Source: Melioribacteraceae bacterium
GTDB taxonomy: Bacteria > Bacteroidota > Ignavibacteria > Ignavibacteriales > Melioribacteraceae
Reading direction: 5' to 3'
Assembly: GCA_015494845.1 (NCBI GenBank)
Contig: WGAL01000186.1
Coordinates: forward strand, 1-8,609
Length of the DNA stretch: 8,609 nt
The position numbers and the translations under genes were made by a program. Of this stretch, positions 1 through 6,206 are shown one piece after another. Positions within the stretch are counted from its first letter, which is position 1. Every line of letters starts with the position of its first letter. The notes beneath the pieces were generated by a model. It made no database searches. It was not told the origin of the DNA and worked only from the letters and a program-made list of their open reading frames with translations.

Positions 1-591
1 GGCGGCGTTGCAAAATTTGAAAACGGAACTTGGACTCTTTACAACACCGATAACTCGGATATTCCATCAAACAATATTCGGAAAATTGCCGTTGATAATA
101 ACGGAAATCTTTGGTTAGGCGAAGATAATTGCTCGCCTATTTATGTTACAAAATTTGACGGCACAAATTGGGAAAAAGTCTATTTGGACAGTACTTCTTC
201 ATCCAGTATTTTGGATATTGCCGTTGATGATAAAAATAATATTTTTGTTACGGTTGCAAGTCAATGGAGAGTTTTTGTGCTGAATGAAAATGATGTTGTT
301 CTGGATGTTAATAATAATGAAGTTGCAAGTTCATTCGCGTTACATCAAAATTATCCCAATCCGTTTAATCCGACAACAACAATTACTTACACATTGCCGG
401 AACGCGGTAATGTGTCATTAAGAGTATATGATATGCTCGGCCGCGAAGTTGCAACGCTTGTAAATAAACCGCAAAATAAAGGAAGTTACCGTGTAGTATT
501 TAACGCTTCAAATCTTGCTTCCGGAATTTATTTCTACAAATTGCAGTTTAACAACAAAATGTTGGTTCGCAAAATGTTATTACTAAAATAA
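1..591 (+). CDS. Secreted Reg_prop-type propeller protein with T9SS type A sorting domain, C-terminal part (5' end outside window)
   Basis: The reading frame is open from the first base, so this is the last 196 residues of a longer protein; a TTG near 184 is internal and not a start. Visible residues 21-40 read IPSNNIRKIAVDNNGNLWLG, the typical two-component-regulator propeller (Reg_prop) blade, and residues 66-86 (SSILDIAVDDKNNIFVTV) look like a following blade. From about residue 112 comes a T9SS C-terminal domain: HQNYPNPFNPTTTITYTLPERGN, then VSLRVYDMLGREVATLVN, then SGIYFYKL and a final KMLLLK. By family knowledge this tail directs export across the outer membrane by the Por machinery after Sec transport, and is then removed. 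The short TLPERGN linker between the first two tail strands is the uninterrupted form and is the reference for the inserted versions in the other three tails here. Whether the missing N-terminus carries a catalytic domain cannot be seen. A terminator-like hairpin follows. Confidence -1.
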   Translation, partial: GGVAKFENGTWTLYNTDNSDIPSNNIRKIAVDNNGNLWLGEDNCSPIYVTKFDGTNWEKVYLDSTSSSSILDIAVDDKNNIFVTVASQWRVFVLNENDVVLDVNNNEVASSFALHQNYPNPFNPTTTITYTLPERGNVSLRVYDMLGREVATLVNKPQNKGSYRVVFNASNLASGIYFYKLQFNNKMLVRKMLLLK

Positions 592-612
592 AATTAACTT
601 CATTAATTTATT

Positions 613-651
613 GCCGGAGGCAGTAAATCTGCTTCCGGCTTGTCTGTTTTT
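613..651 (+). terminator. Probable intrinsic terminator after the first gene
   Basis: An 11-bp stem GCCGGAGGCAG (613-623) / CTGCTTCCGGC (629-639), with one G-U pair and loop TAAAT, is followed by TTGTCTGTTTTT. The T-run also forms the loop of a second, 7-bp hairpin, TTGTCTG (640-646) / CAGACAA (652-658), so two hairpins stand in tandem. The position just after the stop at 589-591 fits termination of the first gene. The T-tract is interrupted, so strength is uncertain. Confidence -1.
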
Positions 652-673
652 CAGACAAATTATTTATTTACTT

Positions 674-681
674 AAAGGAGG
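674..681 (+). promoter_or_regulatory. Strong Shine-Dalgarno for the Asp-box protein gene
   Basis: AAAGGAGG lies 5 nt before the ATG at 687 and fixes that start. It is a near-perfect anti-SD match. The 35 nt between the hairpins and this site hold no promoter that I can call with confidence. Confidence -1.
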
Positions 682-686
682 CAAAT

Positions 687-2189
687 ATGAAAAAAGTTAT
701 ACTATCCGTCCTATTGGTAATCGGACTTTCAATAAATTTTTATTCGCAACAATCACGTCCGGAAGTTCAGATTACGCAAACAGGAATTTATTCCGTTGAC
801 ATTCCTCATTTGGATATTGCGAATGATATGGTTTATTTGGTTTACGGAACAAATTTCAGCTTTTACAAATTTCCGGTTGAAGGTCCTTCAGAACCAATTA
901 CTAACCCGATAAATCCTGTTGAAGGCGCAAGTCCTTGGCGAACCGATATTGCAGTTTCTCCCGACGGGAATAACGTTGCGATTGCCTATGTGGATTACAA
1001 ATACGATTATAACACCGGAAAACAATTTTACGGATGTTATCTGGTTAAAAGCACAAACGGCGGCGAAACTTGGGGCGAACCGGCTCTTCTTGACACGGTT
1101 CAATTAGGAAATACGCTGTATAATTATCAGTTTAATCTTCCGATAGTTGAATATTCCGATAACAATAATCTTTATGTTTTGTGGAGAACCGACTTAGACC
1201 ATGCAGATACAAACGCAGTTTATCTTTCGATAAATAATTCTCCCAAAATTAGAATTGATAATGATTCGGAAGTTGAATATGCTATTAATCTTTCCGTTGT
1301 GAGCGATTTCAATAATGATGTTATCGCAGTTTCGTACGGAAAACAAGAGGATTACAATACCAAGTTTTATGTGCGTTTATCGACGGACTCAGGCGAGAAT
1401 TTTGGCGATGAGATTTTAATAAAAGACGACGGACAAACATTTATTAATATTGAGAACTTTACGAAAGTATTACACATTGCGCCAAACTTATTCTATTATA
1501 TTTTCAGTGATTTTTCCCACGGTCCGTATTACTATGTTTCGGATGATTACGGCGCTACATGGTCGTACGGCGGTGTTGCTGATTATGATAGATGGCATTT
1601 TGCAAATATTCAAAATATTTATTCACACAACAGCTTTGCAAAAGTTAAATATAACGATGACGGAAAAATCTATGCCAGTTATATTCTTCTTAGCTATGAT
1701 ATTAGCGACTGGGGCGAGCCGAACGCTCTTTGCAGCGATTCCGCACAAATAGGTTACGCCGGTTCTTTTTTAGATGTTGCATACGATTATGATAAATTAG
1801 CAACCGCGTGGATTGATAGTAGAACCGGGAACGAGGAAATTTTCTACAATTGGATACATTATCCGATTGAAGGCGCAGTGGATGAAAACGAAAATCCAAC
1901 TAATTTTAAGCTTTCTCAAAATTACCCAAACCCGTTTAACCCGACAACCACAATTTCGTACGTCATTGCGAGGAGCGAAGCGACGCGGCAATCTACCACC
2001 GGATTGTTAGTTCAACTTAAAGTTTACGACGCTCTCGGTCGCGAGGTGGCGACGCTTGTAAACAAAGAGCAAGCGCCTGGTAAATATTCTGTCCAATTTA
2101 ACGCAACGAATCTTCCAAGCGGAATTTATTTCTACACTTTGCGAGCCGGTAATTTTAAGCAAACTAAAAAAATGATTTTGATGAAGTAA
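687..2189 (+). CDS. Secreted Asp-box (BNR/sialidase-like propeller) protein with T9SS sorting domain
   Basis: A 500-residue exported protein. Residues 1-20 (MKKVILSVLLVIGLSINFYS) are a signal peptide with probable cleavage near S20-Q21. The body (about 25-395) is predicted as a beta-propeller because it has three Asp-box-like motifs, STNGGETW (122-129), STDSGENF (232-239) and SDDYGATW (285-292). Sialidases, BNR-repeat proteins and other secreted propellers share these, so a sialidase activity should not be assumed; I see no convincing arginine-triad arrangement. A T9SS type A tail occupies about 408-500 (LSQNYPNPFNPTTTISY ... LGREVATLVNKEQAPGKYSVQF ... SGIYFYTLRAGNF ... KKMILMK). Within the tail, residues 426-436 (VIARSEATRQS) are encoded exactly by a 33-nt dispersed-repeat-like element, lengthening the loop by about 9 residues relative to the tail of the first gene. 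The ATG has an excellent SD. Its role is probably surface-associated or secreted; substrate unknown. Confidence -1.
   Translation: MKKVILSVLLVIGLSINFYSQQSRPEVQITQTGIYSVDIPHLDIANDMVYLVYGTNFSFYKFPVEGPSEPITNPINPVEGASPWRTDIAVSPDGNNVAIAYVDYKYDYNTGKQFYGCYLVKSTNGGETWGEPALLDTVQLGNTLYNYQFNLPIVEYSDNNNLYVLWRTDLDHADTNAVYLSINNSPKIRIDNDSEVEYAINLSVVSDFNNDVIAVSYGKQEDYNTKFYVRLSTDSGENFGDEILIKDDGQTFINIENFTKVLHIAPNLFYYIFSDFSHGPYYYVSDDYGATWSYGGVADYDRWHFANIQNIYSHNSFAKVKYNDDGKIYASYILLSYDISDWGEPNALCSDSAQIGYAGSFLDVAYDYDKLATAWIDSRTGNEEIFYNWIHYPIEGAVDENENPTNFKLSQNYPNPFNPTTTISYVIARSEATRQSTTGLLVQLKVYDALGREVATLVNKEQAPGKYSVQFNATNLPSGIYFYTLRAGNFKQTKKMILMK
1962..1994 (+). repeat. Dispersed palindromic-type repeat inserted in frame in a T9SS tail (type A)
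   Basis: This 33-nt segment begins GTCATTGCGAGGAGCGAAG and ends GCGGCAATCT, with outer arms ATTGC (1965-1969) and GCAAT (1988-1992). From memory this closely matches the well-known family of dispersed elements of the form GATTGCCGCG...TCGCAATGAC that litters many bacterial genomes, usually between genes. Here it spans exactly 11 codons (VIARSEATRQS) and leaves the frame intact. Other frames of the same DNA give LRGAKRRGN-like peptides, a common by-product of this repeat. Genome copy number cannot be judged from this window, which holds one copy. Confidence -1.
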
Positions 2190-2200
2190 GTTTTTATTAA

Positions 2201-2245
2201 CCCGAAATTGTCATTAGGTTTTAATTTTCTAATGATAATTTCGGG
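2201..2245 (+). repeat. Long hairpin between the Asp-box gene and nfo
   Basis: CCCGAAATTGTCATTAG (2201-2217) pairs with CTAATGATAATTTCGGG (2229-2245) over 17 bp with a single G-U, leaving an 11-nt T-rich loop; flanking TTAA sequences could extend it past a bulged A. It begins 11 nt after the upstream stop and ends 13 nt before the nfo SD. It may act as a terminator or processing site between the two genes, but there is no T-tract on the 3' side, so intrinsic termination is not certain. It could also be a repeat element. Confidence -1.
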
Positions 2246-2269
2246 ATTAAATATTGCGAAGGATTGTTT

Positions 2270-3118
2270 ATGCAACTTCTCGGCGCTCATGTCTCAATAT
2301 CCGGCGGCGTTTCAAAAGCGGTGGAACGCGCGGAAAAACTCGGTTTTACCGCGATGCAAATTTTCACCAAAAACAATAATCGTTGGTTCTCAAAACCGAT
2401 TGATGAAACAGAGGCGGAAAGATTTCGCTTGCTATTAAAAAATTCACAAATAAAATTTGTTGTAAGCCATTCGTCTTATTTGATTAACTTATGCGCTAAA
2501 AATCATGATACGCTGAAAAAATCGCGCGCTTCGTTAATTGACGAATTGAACCGATGTGAAATTTTGAACATTCCTTATTTAAATTTTCATCCTGGCGCGC
2601 ACGGCGGACAAGGCGAAAAAGAAGGAATTAAAATTATTGCCGAATCGATTAATATCGCTCATTCCGAGACGAAAAATTTCCAAGTAAAAAGTATGCTTGA
2701 ATTAACCGCCGGACAAGGAACAAATTTAGGATACAGATTTGAACATATCGCCGAAATAATTGATTTGGTTAAAGACAAAAACAGAATGGCCGTTTGTATC
2801 GACACTGCGCATATTTTCGCCGCCGGTTATGATATCAGAACGCCTGAGGCTTATGAAAAAACGATGTCGGAATTTGACAAAGTAATCGGTCTCGACAAAC
2901 TGAAATTGCTACATATGAACGACAGCAAAAAAGAATTGGGGAGCAGAAAAGACAGACACGAGCATATAGGCAAAGGATTTATCGGCTTGGACGGTTTTTC
3001 CAATATTATGAACGACAAACGAATTAGAAACGTTCCGAAAATTCTTGAAACGCCAAAAGGGAAAGAGCAAACGGAAGATATCGAAAATTTAAAAACTCTA
3101 AAAAGTCTAATAAAATAA
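2270..3118 (+). CDS. nfo: Endonuclease IV (AP endonuclease, Nfo)
   Basis: Apurinic/apyrimidinic endonuclease of base excision repair: cuts the backbone 5' of abasic sites and removes 3'-blocking groups, using a trinuclear zinc centre in a TIM-barrel; cytoplasmic. The 282 residues match the usual length (E. coli about 285). All nine family metal ligands can be placed: His67, His107 (in NFHPGAH), Glu144 (MLELTAGQGT), Asp178 and His181 (CIDTAHIFAAGYD), His215 (LLHMNDSK), Asp228 and His230 (DRHEHIG), and Glu260 (ILETPKG). I choose the ATG at 2270 (MQLLGAHVSISGG) because AAGGA lies 6 nt upstream and the family starts there; a TTG two codons earlier is less likely. It follows the secreted Asp-box gene on the same strand after a hairpin and converges with the saccharopine dehydrogenase gene, with only 32 nt between stops. 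No functional link with the neighbours is apparent. Confidence -1.
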   Translation: MQLLGAHVSISGGVSKAVERAEKLGFTAMQIFTKNNNRWFSKPIDETEAERFRLLLKNSQIKFVVSHSSYLINLCAKNHDTLKKSRASLIDELNRCEILNIPYLNFHPGAHGGQGEKEGIKIIAESINIAHSETKNFQVKSMLELTAGQGTNLGYRFEHIAEIIDLVKDKNRMAVCIDTAHIFAAGYDIRTPEAYEKTMSEFDKVIGLDKLKLLHMNDSKKELGSRKDRHEHIGKGFIGLDGFSNIMNDKRIRNVPKILETPKGKEQTEDIENLKTLKSLIK

Positions 3119-3134
3119 ATATCTTCCGTTGCTC
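3065..3134. repeat. Inverted repeat spanning the end of nfo
   Basis: GAGCAAACGGAAGATAT (3065-3081, inside nfo) is mirrored by ATATCTTCCGTTGCTC (3119-3134, directly after the nfo stop), pairing perfectly except for one extra A. The 37-nt loop contains the last nfo codons. In the convergent gap it could form a stem in either mRNA and help end or stabilise the transcripts; there is no long T-tract, so this is not a standard intrinsic terminator. Confidence -1.
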
Positions 3135-3150
3135 ATGTTGAAACTGATTG

Positions 3151-4491
3151 CTAATCTTTTTCTTCTACTTTTTCTTGGAATTTAATTCCGTATTTAGGTA
3201 ATTCATCCAACACTGTATTATATATTGCCGGATGCGTGGGAATATGAACGCCGCGCAATTGTAATTTATCGGTTAGCACGAGTTTTGCCGCAAGCGCCGC
3301 AGGTAAACCAACTGTTTTGGCAATCGCTGTAAATTTCTCTGTTCCGTAATCTTTCATTAGCGAGGTATATCTTTTGGTTTTTCCGTCTTCAAATTTTGCG
3401 TCGATTTGGTGCATCAGAATAACAAGGTCGCGCTTGTCGGCAGGTTTGGCAAGTTTTTTCTTTAACAAATTAACTAAAACATCGGCGGCAGTTTTGGGAT
3501 TTCCGCCGATTTTTTCTTTTGAGAAAAGACCGAGCCATTCCAATTTGTGAATAATTGAGCCGGTCGGATTTATTCCCAAATAATGAGCAACGCGTTTTAT
3601 TGTGTCGTTCCCGGACGAATTTAACGGCAAAAACATTTGCGTAAATTCATCGTAAGTCATATCGGAAAGTCCAGGTATTTGCATCGTTTTATTAGGCAAT
3701 CCGAGTTGGATTATTTTTCGCCAAACTTCGCTCCAACCTGGATAACGGAGCGTGGCGCGAACCATAGTATTAACGTTCGGCAAATTAAAAACATTCATAT
3801 ATACAAGGGAATCTCTATTGGGATACGCTTCCATTCTTCCGACGTCTTCCACGTCAACCGCCCAAGTTCTATGGAAAACTTGCGGATGCGATAAGACCTT
3901 TTTCTTGCCTTCCTCGAGATACAGTGCGCCTGCTTCTCCGGCAAGCACTACGTTCATCGGATTCCAAGTAATGTAATATTTTAGCGGATTAAGTTCCGGA
4001 TCAGGTTCCGGCACCGCGCTTCCGTAAGAAAGAAATCCTTTTATGGTTCCGCCTTCATTTCTGACTTTTTCAATTAAACGCATAGCGGACATGTGATCTA
4101 TTCCAGGATCCAAGCCCATTTCATTAAGAATAAGAATTCCTTTGCGAAGCGCATCTTTGTTCAGCTCGGAAACGCGGGGGTCGGTGTAAGAAGCCGTGAT
4201 TACGTGCTTGCCGAATTGTACGCAATCGTTTGCCACTTGAAACTGAAATACCGGCGCCAAAAGATTTATTACAATATCGGATTCTTTAATTAAAGTTTGT
4301 CTCATTTGGATGTCTGTTACGTCAAATTCCAACGCTTGTCCGCGCGGATGTTTATTGACTCTTTGCTTGGCTAATTGATAATCTCTATCGCAAACCGTAA
4401 CAAACCAGTCGTGTTTTTCAGCATTTTCAAGCATAAATGAAATTAAATACGGAGCGCTTTGTCCGGCGCCTAAAATCAATACCTTGTTCAT
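3151..4491 (-). CDS. Saccharopine dehydrogenase-family protein (LYS9/AASS-like, glutamate-forming type)
   Basis: 446 residues. An N-terminal Rossmann fold shows GAGQSA (residues 8-13, pattern GxGxxA) for NAD(P), and acidic residues after strand two (CDRD, 34-37). Further on are features of the glutamate-forming saccharopine dehydrogenase/reductase branch: NEMGLDPGIDHMSAM (123-137), the YITWNPMNVVLAG segment (173-185), EAYPNRDSL (221-229) and ATLRYPGW (246-253). By family, it interconverts saccharopine with glutamate and 2-aminoadipate 6-semialdehyde, a step in lysine breakdown or 2-aminoadipate-route synthesis. Which direction and which cofactor (NAD or NADP) are not readable. I prefer the ATG at 4491-4489 (MNKVLILGAG): it begins directly at the Rossmann strand and has GAGG just upstream; the longer TTG-initiated form (start 4503) would add MRGS and use the SD region as codons. 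The partner lysine-ketoglutarate reductase is not in the window. A carboxynorspermidine dehydrogenase-type function is less likely given the motifs. The gene stands alone behind a terminator for the upstream leftward transcript, so it should have its own promoter in 4492-4590, which is very AT-rich; I could not fix a -10/-33 pair. Confidence -1.
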   Translation of the reverse strand: MNKVLILGAGQSAPYLISFMLENAEKHDWFVTVCDRDYQLAKQRVNKHPRGQALEFDVTDIQMRQTLIKESDIVINLLAPVFQFQVANDCVQFGKHVITASYTDPRVSELNKDALRKGILILNEMGLDPGIDHMSAMRLIEKVRNEGGTIKGFLSYGSAVPEPDPELNPLKYYITWNPMNVVLAGEAGALYLEEGKKKVLSHPQVFHRTWAVDVEDVGRMEAYPNRDSLVYMNVFNLPNVNTMVRATLRYPGWSEVWRKIIQLGLPNKTMQIPGLSDMTYDEFTQMFLPLNSSGNDTIKRVAHYLGINPTGSIIHKLEWLGLFSKEKIGGNPKTAADVLVNLLKKKLAKPADKRDLVILMHQIDAKFEDGKTKRYTSLMKDYGTEKFTAIAKTVGLPAALAAKLVLTDKLQLRGVHIPTHPAIYNTVLDELPKYGIKFQEKVEEKD

Positions 4492-4583
4492 ACTTCCTCG
4501 CAAATTGAACTATTTTGTTAAAAAGCGATTTGAAAAATAAAACAAAGATTTGTGAAATGAAATTATTAAAAATAAAGGAACGT

Positions 4584-4615
4584 AAAATAAAAAAGGGACA
4601 ATCGAATTTGTCCCC
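4584..4615 (-). terminator. Intrinsic terminator for the leftward T9SS gene pair
   Basis: Read on the minus strand, GGGGACAA...TTGTCCC (plus-strand arms 4595-4601 and 4608-4614, 7 bp, 6-nt loop) is followed at once by TTTTTTATTTT (4594 down to 4584). This is a textbook Rho-independent terminator. It lies about 100 nt after the stop of the 4715-6193 gene and isolates the saccharopine dehydrogenase gene from it. Confidence -1.
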
Positions 4616-4620
4616 ATAAT

Positions 4621-4663
4621 TGTAAGGGACGCAAATTCGCCGTGGCGAATGCGTCCCTCTACA
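4621..4663. repeat. Intergenic palindromic element related to the GTAGAGACGC family
   Basis: AGGGACGCAAATTCGCC (4625-4641) pairs with GGCGAATGCGTCCCT (4644-4658) around a tiny GT loop region with a 2-nt AA bulge, and outer TGTA/TACA arms extend it past one bulged C. The arrangement TGTAGAGGGACGC...GCGTCCCT-TACA on the minus strand is the same architecture as the TAGAGACGCG...CGCGTCTCTA palindromes inside the two neighbouring tails. I therefore class it as a sibling of that dispersed family, here in its usual intergenic setting. It sits in the 3' untranslated part of the leftward transcript, upstream of the terminator. Confidence -1.
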
Positions 4664-4679
4664 TTTTAATATTTTGTGC

Positions 4680-4710
4680 TTGTGGAAACAACTCGCGAGT
4701 TGTTCCACAA
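4680..4710. repeat. Strong palindrome directly after a T9SS gene
   Basis: TTGTGGAAACAACTCG (4680-4695) pairs with CGAGTTGTTCCACAA (4696-4710) over 15 bp with a single bulged A and essentially no loop (centre CTCGCGAG). It begins 4 nt after the stop codon of the minus-strand gene. It has no T-tract and may be a third repeat type or an mRNA-stabilising 3' hairpin. No second copy is visible in the window. Confidence -1.
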
Positions 4711-4714
4711 TTAA

Positions 4715-6193
4715 TTATTTCATAAGAACCATTTTCCTTGTCTGGACAAAATTACCTGCTCGCAATGTGTAGAAGTAAACACCGCTCGGCAGATTTAAAC
4801 CATCAAATTGAATCGAATATTTACCTGCCGTTTGCTTCGCGTTTACAAGCGTTGCAAGCTCACGACCGAGCGCATCGTATATTTTTAGCGAAACCTGAAT
4901 CGCGCCGTCGGAGCCAATTGTAGAGATGCGATTAATCGCGTCTCTACGCTGAACGGATGCGATAACATATTCTATTGTCGTTGTCGGATTGAACGGGTTC
5001 GGATAATTTTGCAACAATTCGAATTTCGTTGGCGCGGCAATTTCAACCTCGACAATTTCCGAATACTCAAATTGTCCGTCAATATCAATTTGTTTTAATC
5101 GATATTGAATTTTTCCAACCGGAGGATTTTCATCCGAAAATAAATATTCTTTCGGCGAATTACTGTTACCTGCGCCTTCGACAAATCCGATTGTCTCAAA
5201 TTCCGAATACTCTTTGCTAACCGAACGTTGAATTTCAAACCCGTAATTATTTACTTCCGTGGCGGTTTGCCAATTAAGTAGCACGGAATTATTAACAACG
5301 GTCGCGTTAAAAGAGACTAATTCGACAGGTGTTCCGACAATATTATAATCGGTTTCAAGCCGGTAAATAGAGGAACCTGTATATTCAATTACTTCGAGAT
5401 TATCCCCGTCAAAATCGCATCTGTTCACCTTATAACCTTCCGTAATAAAGTAAACTTTGTTTGTGGTATGATCTATTGCAACGCCGTAGCCAAGCGTTTC
5501 CGAAGAAACGATAACGCTGTAACTTTCCGTTGGAGCGTAAATTTTAGCAACTCCGTCGTTGGTCGTCAAGAAGTATTTGTTGTCGTAATATTCAATATCG
5601 CGGGGAATATTTACAGGATTTAGAACCGTGTCCAATTCTCCCCCGTTGCTCGCTTTCATTTTCAGAACAAAACTTTTTGACGGATTAGACCCCTTTATAG
5701 TAAACCATAAAGAATTATCTCCGACATTAAGTGCCAATCCTTCAATGGTTCTGTTGGTCCTATTTATACTATATAATTTATGTTTGACATTATTACTCAA
5801 CGGACCTTCAAAAATTCTACATGAATCATACAGACTTTCGTCCCAATATATGATATTATTATACACATCAATTTCAATGTCATTCGGTACGTTGGACAAG
5901 TCTGTTTTAACGTCCTCAATATCCGTACCGTCAGTGTTACAACGAATAATTTTGTAATTGCCTCCTTCATTAACACCGATGTAAATTTTAGTAGGAACGC
6001 TATTCCAATCTATTGCAATTGAGCGTGGCGTTTTTCCTGACAATTGAAAATATGTTTGATTACTTCCGTCCATATCGGAGGAATAAATGTAAGGTGAAGA
6101 GCTATTCATTCTCGCAATATAAAGTTTCGTCGGCTGAGATAATAAGAACCCTGTAAAAACGAAAAACAGAATAAAAATATTTCTCTTTTTCAT
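4715..6193 (-). CDS. Secreted YWTD/NHL-like propeller protein with FnIII-like linker and T9SS sorting domain
   Basis: 492 residues. A signal peptide lies at 1-19 (KKRNIFILFFVFTGFLLS). Residues about 22-285 form a probable six-bladed propeller of LDL-receptor YWTD type: repeated IDxxxxKIY/IIYWDES/KVYFITEG strands (for example 60-75, 105-120, 238-253) alternating with xDGxN/TDGTD turns. Residues about 288-386 (TPVELVSFNATVVNNSVLLNWQTATE ... QYRLKQIDIDGQFEYSEIVEVEI) are the FnIII-like domain that commonly precedes T9SS tails in this bacterial group. The tail itself is 393-492 (LLQNYPNPFNPTTTIEY ... LGRELATLVN ... SGVYFYTLRAGNF ... RKMVLMK). It carries an extra stretch of about 17 residues after Y409; residues 416-425 are encoded by a palindrome. 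The ATG has AGGAG at 6200-6204, and the gene begins 13 nt after the upstream gene's stop, so the two are probably cotranscribed. An intrinsic terminator lies downstream. No catalytic motif seen; ligand binding or surface display is inference. Confidence -1.
   Translation of the reverse strand: MKKRNIFILFFVFTGFLLSQPTKLYIARMNSSSPYIYSSDMDGSNQTYFQLSGKTPRSIAIDWNSVPTKIYIGVNEGGNYKIIRCNTDGTDIEDVKTDLSNVPNDIEIDVYNNIIYWDESLYDSCRIFEGPLSNNVKHKLYSINRTNRTIEGLALNVGDNSLWFTIKGSNPSKSFVLKMKASNGGELDTVLNPVNIPRDIEYYDNKYFLTTNDGVAKIYAPTESYSVIVSSETLGYGVAIDHTTNKVYFITEGYKVNRCDFDGDNLEVIEYTGSSIYRLETDYNIVGTPVELVSFNATVVNNSVLLNWQTATEVNNYGFEIQRSVSKEYSEFETIGFVEGAGNSNSPKEYLFSDENPPVGKIQYRLKQIDIDGQFEYSEIVEVEIAAPTKFELLQNYPNPFNPTTTIEYVIASVQRRDAINRISTIGSDGAIQVSLKIYDALGRELATLVNAKQTAGKYSIQFDGLNLPSGVYFYTLRAGNFVQTRKMVLMK
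4920..4947. repeat. In-frame palindromic element in a T9SS tail (type B, copy 1)
   Basis: Fourteen-base arms GTAGAGATGCGATT and AATCGCGTCTCTAC form a 28-nt palindrome centred on ATTAAT, broken only by one T/G position (4927 versus 4940). Read on the minus strand it encodes residues 416-425, RRDAINRIST, with the frame kept. The same element, with a perfect 24-nt core, sits at the homologous place in the neighbouring gene (6426-6449). Confidence -1.
4920..5170 (-). repeat. Duplicated FnIII-end/tail module, copy 1
   Basis: This stretch aligns without gaps to 6424-6674 at a constant offset of 1504 nt. A hand count over 4971-5170 gives 21 mismatches in 200 positions, with 5036-5100 (65 nt) identical, coding KQIDIDGQFEYSEIVEVEIA. 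Third-position differences are absent in that block, which suggests recent copying or gene conversion rather than protein-level constraint alone. Confidence -1.
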
Positions 6194-6199
6194 AGCTAA

Positions 6200-6204
6200 C
6201 TCCT
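6200..6204 (-). promoter_or_regulatory. Shine-Dalgarno for the downstream T9SS propeller gene
   Basis: AGGAG on the minus strand lies 6 nt before the ATG at 6193 and within the 13-nt gap after the previous stop, supporting translation of the second gene from a shared transcript. Confidence -1.
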
Positions 6205-6206
6205 AT

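Noticed and set aside
611..799. Plus-strand frame over the first terminator and the signal peptide of the Asp-box gene
   Set aside because: It lies within the hairpins and in a different frame from a gene with a strong SD and signal peptide.
1813..2010. Short plus-strand frame ending in LRGAKRRGN-type residues
   Set aside because: It is a shadow frame of the Asp-box gene; the basic peptide is the alternative-frame reading of the inserted repeat.
2208..2438. Plus-strand frame over the nfo start
   Set aside because: It begins in the hairpin before nfo and overlaps the well-conserved nfo coding sequence out of frame.
4492..4503. TTG-initiated 450-residue form of the saccharopine dehydrogenase
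   Set aside because: The added MRGS is encoded by the SD region and the Rossmann strand begins directly at the downstream ATG.
4427..4708. 93-codon minus-strand frame covering the intergenic hairpins
   Set aside because: It overlaps the start of the saccharopine dehydrogenase gene in another frame, runs through two palindromes and the intrinsic terminator, and has no SD or recognisable protein features.
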